Shown here piece after piece: positions 55,829-64,000 of a DNA stretch of 64,000 nt; positions within the stretch are counted from its first letter, which is position 1; every line of letters begins with the position of its first letter. The notes under the pieces are model-generated. The model was not told where the DNA came from. It did not search any database and saw nothing but the letters and a program-made list of their open reading frames with translations. The DNA lies in assembly GCA_009763385.1 (NCBI GenBank), contig CM019829.1:41378339-41442338 (forward strand), read 5' to 3'. Made by a program: the position numbers and the translations under genes. Source of the stretch: Coix lacryma-jobi var. lacryma-jobi (lineage: Eukaryota; Streptophyta; Magnoliopsida; Poales; Poaceae).

Positions 55829-56935
55829 GTTCGTCGATGCTGCCGATCATCTGTTGAGGCGGGTGTGGCGCTGATGTGTCGTGGCGCCTCCCGAGCTGAT
55901 GTAGCCTCCCCCTCAACAGCAGCTGGTGCCTCCTCGGGTACAAAAGGTACCGCTCGAGGTGGCGGATCCCACGGCCCCCAAGTCGAAGAAGAGGATCGGG
56001 CCGTGAGTCGTAGTAGAAGCCGCTTTTGCGGCACGCAGGTGGAGGTGGTGTGTGGGTCATCCATCCCTTCAGCACCCTCTTCCTCATCATCAAAAGAGGC
56101 TCGCCAACCTCATGATCACCTGCACGCTCAAAACGAGAAGAAGGACAAACCATGGTCTCGTCGAAGGTGACATCTGATGTCTCCATGACTCGGTTAGTGT
56201 CAAGGTTAAGTACACGATATGCGCGAGTATGAGTGCCATAACCCAAAAACACACCGTCAGAAGAAGAGACTCAAACTTGTCCAAGTTGCCTTTCTTAAGT
56301 ATAAAACAGTGGCAACCAAAACTCTAAAATAACTCACCTTGGGCAGTTTTCCAAAACGCAACTCATAAGAAGTCTTTTTCAAGAAAGCTCGGAGAAAAAT
56401 GCGATTGGAAATGTAGCATGCAGTGCTCATAGCTTCGGCCCAATATCGCCTAGGAGTCCTATGCTCATCGAGCATCGTCCTGGCCATCTCTACAAGGGTC
56501 TGATTCTTCCTCTCTACAACACCATTCTGTGGGGTGTGTAGGGGGAAGAAAACTGATGCTCTAAACCCAAGAGTTACAAAACTTCTCAAAATCCGAATTC
56601 TTGAATTCGGAACCATTATCACTCCTAATAGCTCGCATTGAGTTCAAGGGAACTCGTTCTGAAGACGCAAAATCAGATTGCGAGCAAAGGAAAAGTCTCG
56701 GTCTTCTCAGCTAAAAGAAGACCCACGAATATCTCGAAAAGTCGTCAACAACAACAAGCACATACCACTTCCCCCCAACCGAGCTCACCCGAGCCGGACC
56801 AACAAGGTCCATGTGCAAAAGCTCTCCAGGGCGCTTGGTCATGACCTGAGTCACTGGATGGTGGGGAGCGGCAACCATCTTCCCATGTCTACAAGAATGG
56901 CAAACAAGATCCTTCTCCATGGATAACTTGGGCAA
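55829..56935 (-). pseudogene. Element J integrase
   Basis: Copia integrase upstream of RT. The zinc-binding C-H-S-C is in the frame 56935-56711, with the first catalytic Asp context H-M-D-L-V-G-P and then V-D-D-F-S-R-Y-S-W. The next frame (56622-56257) shows H-T-P-Q-N-G-V-V-E-R-K-N with the catalytic Glu, then W-A-E-A-M and Y-I-S-N-R. Its C-terminal extension (about 56250-55900) is low-complexity Pro/His-rich. The second Asp region falls at a frame break near 56640. Confidence 0.88.
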
Positions 56936-56938
56936 TCC

Positions 56939-57544
56939 TCAGATTAGGCCAAGTGAACTAAGCCTTGCAAGCAAGTCGAAGCTCAAATGTCCTAGTCTCC
57001 TATGCCACTTCCAAAGATCAGAGGAGGAGGGTCCAGCCAAAAGACAACGAGAAATGCCAAAACTCCGAGAAATCGCACGAAAGACTTTCCCAAAGGGCGA
57101 AATCACACAAACAAGATTGCCCTGAGGATCCAAAATACGACTGAGATTCGGCTTAAAACGAATCTCATAGTCGTCATCAAAGAGTTGCGAAACAGAAAGA
57201 AGGTTAAAATGCAAGTTAGAAACAAGAGCAACATCGCGCAACACAAAGTGCTCATTAACTCGCACCGACCCACGAGACAACACTTTACCTTTGCTATTGT
57301 CGCCGAAGGTGATAAACCCTTTCCGGCGACTGGACTAAGACTGGAGAACCACTTGGCGTTTCCGGTCATGTGCCTCGAACACCCGGAATCCACCAACCAA
57401 ACGTTCTCCAATCGTTTTACCTACATCAATAAAAAGACATAGGGTGAGCATACGGTCCAACACTGGGGTTAGTGAAGTAGGAAGAATACCAGTGTTGGGT
57501 CGGCTGCTCAAAAGAACGGTTAGCAGAAAAACCATTCCTAGCAC
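56939..57544 (-). pseudogene. Element J protease and GAG-pre-integrase domain
   Basis: The protease active site V-D-S-G-C-S-R-H-M-T-G lies near 57392-57360 in the frame 57411-57103. It is followed, in the overlapping frame 57283-56939, by L-H-F-N-L-L-S-V-S-Q-L and the GAG-pre-integrase motif W-H-R-R-L-G-H-L-S. In copia elements this protease cleaves the Gag-Pol polyprotein. One frameshift separates the two halves. Confidence 0.88.
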
Positions 57545-57671
57545 GCCTACGGGAGAGCGATCACCACGTAGAGGAAAACGTGGTCCGCTAAGGGAGAGCG
57601 TCCATCGCGATACTCAAAACGCGGTGGTGGAAAACGCTCAACTACAAAGCCACCGCCACGGGGTCCATAGC

Positions 57672-60005
57672 CTACAACTGCAGGCTCCCGCCGGGCACGA
57701 CCTCCTCGCGGCCTAGGCCTAGGAACTTGAGTTTTGGACCTCTAGGCCTAGCAGCACGCCTCTGAACATTAGGCACATGTACATCATGGAAAGGATGGTA
57801 CATGTCCGTGTTGTTCATCTCCTTTGCACGGCGCGCCTCTCTCTTGCGCCGAAAGCAAAACTCACTCAAGTGTCCATCTCTCCCACAGTGCTCACAATGG
57901 TACCTCACCGCTCACATAGGGGTTGTTGGTACTCACGGTAGTGGGTGTGGATCACTTTGCCCTTCTGTGGCATAAGCTCCTCTTGGATGGGTGGCATGGT
58001 GTCTAGCTTGTTCTTGAGGTGGTTTGGTTTTGGAGCCCATGATTGTTTCTTGGGTGAGCTCTCGGAGGTTCTACAAATACACCATCCTTGGTGTTAGGCT
58101 TGAGAGGCTCTTTGGGTGGAATCTTGGTAAGCTTGGGAGTAGTGGTGGAGTTGGGCTTCTCACACGGGTTCAGACCACTCGACTCTCCAATCTTCCCAAA
58201 AGATGAACATCAACACCCGAGCAAAACCTACACCGGGACCTCCAGCAGCACGCTTGAACTGGGAGATCATCATCCCAAGCTGCGGCTCACCACTCCACAC
58301 CCATGACAAGATGGTCCGAAGGTATGTGTTTTCCTCCTCGGTTTGCATCTTGTCATGCTTCACATTCGCAATCTCCATCTCCAACCCTCACAAAGAACGC
58401 ACCTAGTCACACATGTGCTATCCGAGCTGGCCTTCTCAAGAGACACAATCTTGGCATTCTTCTCTGCCAACTCGGATTGCAAGCCCGCACAGGACTTGCA
58501 CGCACCCAGCAGCAAAGATCTAGCCTTCAGCTCATCCACCTCTCCTACCAACGCAACATACTTACCTCTCAAAGTGAGAAGGTCAGTCATGTGCGTGGTG
58601 CACATCTCACACTCAACCTCCTTAGAAACAACTACGGTGGACTTGGCAAACTCAAGTTCCTTCACCGTATCCTCCCACTTCTGCCTAAACTCCTTGCGCT
58701 CTCTAGCAGCACGCCTAAGCAGCTTATCTTGACTAAGGAGAGCGGCAGTAAGTTTCTCGACCTCAGCAGAAAGCTCATCGGGGGTCAGAGATACCTGGGA
58801 GGTGTCGTCGTCGTCGTTCCGAGGGATCTCCTCCAGCTCGCCGTCGACCTCCTTGCCAAGGGCCATGGTGCAGAAGCTCTCGTCGTCGGCAAAGAAGCAG
58901 AGGCCGTTGAGCTTGTCCTCGATCCTCTTCTTCTTCTCGGACTCGTCGCCGCTTGAGGAAGCGGAGTCGTCATCCGAGTCATCGACGTCGCTGAGCGTGG
59001 GGAAGAACGCACGCTGCTCAGCCTGGGCCTTCTCCAAGTACTTTGTCTTGATGTACTCCTTGTTGAAGCCGCCCTTCCGCTTGTGCTTCATGGGGACGTA
59101 CTTCTCCTTGCGCTTGCCGGAGTCGTACATGTGCCCATGATCCGCCTTGCCGAAGGTCTGCTTGTTCTTCTTCCAGCAATTGGCGATGAAGTGGTTGGGG
59201 TCGCCGCACTCAAAGCATCTTGAGCGTCCTCCTCCGCGGCGACGGTTCATGCGGTTGTTGTGGAACCGCGAGAACCGGTTGGCAAGCAAAGCTAACTCGT
59301 CATCCCCCAAAGACTCCAGCTGCTCCTCTGTGACAGAAAAGAGAGAAGAAAGTGCAAATCCTCCAGAGGGGTTAGCAGAAGAGCCAGAAAGCAAAGCCAT
59401 CGACGGGCCAAAAGGATTCTCATAAGAAGCCCTCGCCATGGCATCGATCTCACTGGACTTGAGCTTACTGAAGAGCTCATCGCACGTGAGGGTCTCATAG
59501 TTAGGTGATTTGATGATCGCCTGAACCTTCGAATCCCACACTGACCGATCAAGAGTATGGAGTAGCTTGAGAGCTCTCTCATGATCGTCGAAAGGCAACA
59601 GCTCCTTGTTAGCCCTCATCCTGTTGACAATCACCTGAAAGCGAGCGAATAAACTTTCTATGCTCTCGCCAGGCATGTGTCGAAAGTTCTCATACTCTCA
59701 CTTGAACGACTTGTAGAGACGGGTTTTGACTTGAGTGGTTCCCTCATGGAAACACATGAGGGTAGCCCAAATCTCCCGAGCCGTAGCGAGGTGAGAAACC
59801 CGATCAAACTCACTCATGCTCAGACATGAGAAAAGAGCATTACGGGCTCGGCTATTGGCATCGTGCTCATCGATCTGAAGCTGAGAGACACGAGCAGCCA
59901 AGACCACATAATCGGCAGAGTTGCAAATATCCCAGATGAAAGCACCCAAACTCTGCAGATAGGCCGACATGTGTATCTTCCAATACGCATAGTTCGTCCC
60001 ATCGA
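57672..60005 (-). pseudogene. Element J gag
   Basis: A large Sirevirus-type Gag. The N-terminal UBN2 region has Y-A-Y-W-K near 59990 and M-S-E-F-D-R-V-S, followed by W-A-T-L. A TGA at 59698-59700 interrupts it right before E-Y-E-N-F. The 438-codon frame 59676-58360 then runs through F-A-R-F-Q-V-I-V-N-R-M-R and R-A-L-K-L-L-H-T-L-D. The zinc knuckle C-F-E-C-G-D-P-N-H-F-I-A-N-C is near 59225-59184. A Lys-rich stretch, an acidic Asp/Ser run, and a coiled-coil tail with regular Leu spacing follow. A second C-x2-C-x4-H-x4-C finger (C-E-H-C-G-R-D-G-H-L-S-E-F-C) sits at about 57897-57855. Few breaks other than the stop and shifts after 58370. Confidence 0.9.
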
Positions 60006-60085
60006 AAAAACCGGCGTTTATCCACGCCGCGATCCATGTCGCCTTCGGTGGATTTGGAACCGGCTAAGGTGGAAGATCCTTAACC

Positions 60086-60098
60086 CGCTCCGATACCA
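60086..60098 (-). other. Element J primer binding site
   Basis: Minus strand TGGTATCGGAGCG, close to the initiator Met-tRNA site, 2 nt from the LTR end. Confidence 0.88.
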
Positions 60099-60100
60099 AT

Positions 60101-61461
60101 TGAAGGACCGAGAATGCAATAGCAAGCGACCAGAGGGGGGGTGAATGGGAGCACAAAATTTCTCTCGAAACTTTGGCCTTTGTCCCACAAATCAACCCCC
60201 AAAAGCTTCGATCGAAACCGTGATGCCCACGACCCTTGGAAGAGGGTGGATGATCCCTAGGATCACAGCGGAGCACCACAAAGCGATAGCAAGCCAATCG
60301 GCAAAAACACCGGAACAAGTTCAACCCCTAAAACCTAGTCCCGAACGTAGATTGAAGCCTACGTCGAGAAATCCCTGAATACCGATGCTAACAAGTAGCA
60401 AAGATACTTAGAGAGGTTCCTAGGTGAACAATAGGGCCAAACGAGAAGTCCGGAAACCAAGCGAAGAAATCGGGAGAACAAACGCACAAAACCGGAGGCT
60501 TCAGCCAAATCCCGGACTGTCTGGCCCTGGGGTCCCGGACTGTCCGCGGCTACTACGGACTGTCTGCCAACCGATCCCGGACTGTCCGCCGGTCAAATGG
60601 ACAAAATAGCAAGGTTGCTGAACCCTTCTGCTCGAGTCCCGGACTGTCCGCAAGTTTCAACGGCGGATTATCCGCGGTTCAAAAAGAATTAGTCCAACAG
60701 CGCGGAGTCAGGCTACTGGTCCAGCCGGCCCCGACGCGCGGACTGTCCGCGGGAGGAATGGCGGACTATCCGCGACCTCCCAGTGAGGGCGATTTCGGTC
60801 GCCCCTCACACAACTCTTCCCAAATCTGAATCAACTCACAATCCCGTGTTTCCAAACTTGGAGAGAATGATCACGAGGTAGTAAGGAGACTATCCCCAAG
60901 AAATCATCCGCTCAAATCGATTCAATCACTGAGAAATCGAAGGAGAGGAGTATGAACGAAAAAGCGCCATGAAAACGAAATCAACCCGATCTACTTGTTC
61001 GTGAGGAGTTAGATGAATTCCTTCGGTGGAAATGATCTCCTCACTATAAAGAACAAGTTGATTCAAACGGATTTCGCAAAGACGCAGTAGAGACGGAGAT
61101 CGAGTGACGGGAAAATCGCGGAGAAATGAAGAACGCGAAGAACACGAACAAAACGCAAATCAAGTCATCGATCTGCAACCGTGTGGCTACCACACGCTAC
61201 AACAGTGAGATTATGGTCTCACTTCCTCAAAATCTCCAGTACACATAGGTATGGTTCTCTGCGGATCTCAGTTGCTACAGCAGGGGATTGGGAGAGCTGG
61301 AAAACCTAGAAGGCAAAGAGCAAATGGCTGAGATAAAATGGGAGGAGGGTGTCTCCCTCTACTTATCCTAATTCTAATTCCTACTCTACCCCTCTCTAAT
61401 TACAGAGCGAACCAGCTAAACCCTAGGGTTATTCTGGACCAACTCGAAGATGCTGGTGATC
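60101..61461 (-). repeat. Element J 5' LTR, truncated by K
   Basis: It matches 50589 to about 51950 of the other LTR and stops at 61461, inside GGTGATC, where K begins. The remaining 0.7 kb of the LTR presumably lies beyond K, outside the window. Confidence 0.88.
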
Positions 61462-64000
61462 TGATGTGGCAGAACCGCCTAAGTTAAGTGGCCCACATGC
61501 ACCCATCATTGTCTCAAAGACCTTTGATCGGTATGCATGAGTTCCAAATGACTTAAGGGATCTGTCGGGTGTCCTCGGGAAACCCGAATCATCCACGTTT
61601 ATCTTTCTTCCAGGATATTCCTTTGTCCAGCATCACAGTATTACAACAGATTTATAGATACGAGAAATATCAGAGTAAAGCGGAAAGATTATACAATATA
61701 GATTAAAACTTAAGTATTAAGTTTACAAACCATAGGTTCTTAAAATTACATAAAAGTTCGGAACTTTATATTATACATAAACCATCACTGAAGCACTTGC
61801 CCAAGGTTACTCATCAAGATCATCATCACTCTCCTCCACGAGAGTGAAGAAACACTGGCCATCAAAGGGATGGTCGACTGGCTCACCTGCAACAAGGGTT
61901 AACAAACCCTGAGTACACAAGTACTCAACAAGACTTAACCGACTAGAAAAGAGAAGACTCAGGTATGCTGGCTAAAGGGATTCAAGGTAAGGCTCTAGCA
62001 AGAACAAAGCTTCTTCTTTTTTTGCATAAAAGCTTACTAGAGTAACTCCTATATCCAAAATTTTATTCAAGATTCAAATTCAAGATTTCCTAAGGATTTT
62101 TCAAACATTTAAAACATATCTCTGATCAAAATCCTTTTCTCAAGATTCATTCTTTACTACGGTGCAGGTCAGTGGATTGAGGCTCCATATCCGAGGAAAC
62201 ACGGCGATTCGAATCGATTATACCCAGCTGGGGATTCACCACCACACGATATATGTAGAACTTAATCTTGCATATATCAACCCTTACTATAGATCCTCCT
62301 ATACAAGACGGGTCCAGCGTCACCCGAGAGTACAGTACACCTCGAACCCGACTATCTCATAGCCCCGAGGGTACACGCTACTCCCGCCATCTCTCCACTC
62401 CCAGTACGCGGTTATCCGTTCTCAGTATTGGAATAGCTATAGACCAGGCTTACCATTGTATGTGGGCTGTACTCAAAAGTCTCAACCTAGCAGGCCAACA
62501 ACGGTAAGGTCCTATGTAGAATAGCGTTACATCAAGACTCCTCTCTTGATGTAAGCTACCATAGAGATTATACCAACATCGAAAATATAACCACATTGTC
62601 GGGAAGTGTGAAAAAGCAAGTCTAAGCATTTCTACTGTTTGTGTAAAACAGGTATCAGGGATTGGTATAACAACAAGGTAAATCATGCATCAACAGGTTT
62701 AAAACATTTATTTGATAAACAGCTAATGCATCAAATTATAAAGAAAAGTGTAATTGCGAAATTCAAGGGATTGGTTTAAATGCACCGGGGCTTGCCTTGA
62801 AAAACAGCGAAGTCCGGCAACTCAGACGAGACGGGAAGATCTACACCCTCAGAAGAAACCCACTGAGAAACAGGCTCTTCCGGAACGGAGTCTACACGAA
62901 TAAATGCATATGCATGATCAATGAGATGCTTTGACATGAACATAGTAAATGGAAATTTTCCAAGCTATAAACAGTTACTTGAGTACAACTTTCCTTCATG
63001 AAAAGGAAGGAAACTAACTTGATTAATAAATCTTTAAATCTACTAAGCATTTCTTATCATTATCATAAAGCAAGACTATATAATTAATAATGACAAAGGA
63101 CTATGAATATAGAAAACCTTAACCAGGGAGCATTTCATGCTAGATTCCCATTGGTTGTCAAACAAATCCAAAAATCACAAAAACCAAATGATTATTTTTT
63201 ATATTTTTATTTTATAACTTTCCTATACATTATTAGTTCTTTTACTACATTATATTAAAACTCAACGTAGAATGAAATATTCAACATTTCAAATTTTTGA
63301 CATAACACAGAAAATAAATAAATCATCAAATTTCATGATTAATTGGAATCAATTACATAATCATCAATTGCATTTATTAAATAAATCATGGTTTACCATA
63401 GCAAAAATACTCTAACAAGTTTCATTTTTTATATTCACAGACACTTAAGATCATCCATGTCAATTTCATAATTTATAGAGCTATAGAAAAATTATATCAA
63501 AAATAACAAACAAGCTATTGCTCACTTAAACAGAAAAAGATCAAACTAGCCCAACTGGCTTGCCAGCCCAGCGCGACCTGGCGCAAGCTAAAAGCCGGCC
63601 CAGCCTGCTTCCGCCCGCACGCGCTGCACACTTTGCAGAAAAGCCCTTTGGCTTTGAGGAAACTAACCTGCAGTCCAGCGCACTCTTCACATGAGTCTAT
63701 GACTTTGCAACTAACACCCTGGACAGACATGCCTTTACAACTGCGAGGTCCACGACCATGGCCGACGCGCACGGCGGCGCTCCTTACGCCGGCCAACTCC
63801 GGCCGTAAGATTAAACTAAGGCGATCATCAGCACCGACAAGCCAAACGCGGCGGAAAGAGCCCCTAAACCCTAACTCTACTGCTCCGGCGAGGTCAGACC
63901 GAGCACGGCGGCGATTTGATCTCGCCGACCGTCCCCGAACCGACGCTATTAGCGGTTGAACAGAGAGGCTAGGACAGCCTAAAGGCTCACCCAGATGACG
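61462..64000. mobile_element. Element K: LTR-like sequence, partial
   Basis: A new sequence starts TGATGTGGCAGAACC exactly where the J LTR alignment stops, consistent with a retrotransposon LTR start. The far end is outside the window. It contains a TGAGTAC-ACAA-GTACTCA hairpin (61910-61927) similar to that in the LTR of H, and a CACTCTC..GAGAGTG hairpin (about 61828-61847). It then becomes AT-rich, with a GC-rich block from 63540. I see no coding domain. A long LTR of a Tekay/Del-type gypsy is my best guess. Orientation unknown. Confidence 0.55.

Larger units (their letters stand above)
50589..61461 (-). mobile_element. Element J: Sirevirus-type copia retrotransposon
   Basis: Minus-strand order: 5' LTR (60101-61461, truncated by K), PBS (60086-60098), gag with zinc knuckle, protease, integrase, reverse transcriptase, RNase H, long 3' non-coding region with repeated PPTs, 3' LTR (50589-52663). 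Domain order PR-IN-RT-RH is copia. The large gag with a coiled-coil C-terminal part, the palindrome-rich LTR and the multiple PPTs are Sirevirus features. Coding is interrupted by several shifts and one in-frame stop in gag. Confidence 0.92.

Noticed and set aside
58303..58956. 217-codon plus-strand open frame.
   Set aside because: It is exactly antisense to the well-supported gag of J, with low-complexity Leu/Val content. A shadow of the real frame.
63540..63960. GC-rich block with open frames at the right edge, possibly the first exon of a host gene.
   Set aside because: No start context, splice-site pattern or domain was recognisable. It lies inside presumed element K and the window ends too soon to judge.

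Overview
The window is plant nuclear DNA made almost entirely of nested transposable elements. I found no host gene, rRNA, tRNA or CRISPR. The mix points to a grass, probably a panicoid. It includes Sirevirus-type copia elements whose LTRs are full of CGGACTGTCCG palindromes, a Tekay/Del-type chromovirus with 3.5-kb LTRs, Tat/Athila-type Ty3-gypsy elements, an Angela/Tork-like copia LTR starting TGTTGGGAATATGCC, and hAT relics. Species cannot be fixed from sequence alone.

Layout (letters are mine). A (1-5395, minus, runs off the left edge) is a Tat-like gypsy element with 5' LTR, PBS, broken gag and protease. It sits in the gag of B (5396-6227, minus, Sirevirus-like copia). B's LTR is cut by C (LTR 6228-7368 plus 16580-17117, internal tail to 17506, minus, gypsy). 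C's LTR carries a 324-bp hAT-type MITE (6453-6776) and the complete element D (7369-16574, minus, TSD GACAC). C's internal region is cut by E (from 17507, plus, copia). E's LTR is cut by F (18557-48996, minus, TSD GACGT). F is cut by G (23299-45764, minus, TSD ATTGG, same family as D). G has a truncated hAT transposon in its left LTR (23385-25180) and is cut by H (28251-40291, minus, Tekay-like, TSD CAAGC). After F, E resumes (LTR end, PBS, short leader to 49415). It is then cut by a Sirevirus LTR piece I (49416-50588), a nearly full-length Sirevirus J (50589-61461, minus), and a new LTR-like sequence K (61462 to window end) inside J's 5' LTR.

This gives two insertion towers up to six levels deep: B>C>E>F>G>H and, as inferred, B>C>E>I>J>K. 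Four insertions (D, F, G, H) are closed by matching 5-bp target duplications, and the MITE by an 8-bp one.

The most interesting biology is in D, G and F. These related LTR elements share the PBS TGGCGCCGTTGCCGGG(GA) and carry only gag and protease, with no reverse transcriptase or integrase visible. D and G also have an Athila-ORF1/env-position ORF, and F has a possible relic of it. In D and G this ORF has its own TATA box about 80 nt upstream of the ATG. Upstream of that lie copies of the same GC-rich palindrome (GGTGGCG-GG-CGCCACC) found upstream of the LTR TATA box, which suggests an internal promoter. D and G also show a 73-bp PBS-containing unit added to the LTR end (duplicated again in one LTR of G). 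They have hairpin arrays near the 3' end whose arms differ from F's while the geometry is kept. Separately, H carries a 99-nt AT-rich insertion in gag that looks like a GC-AG intron bounded by 11-bp direct repeats.
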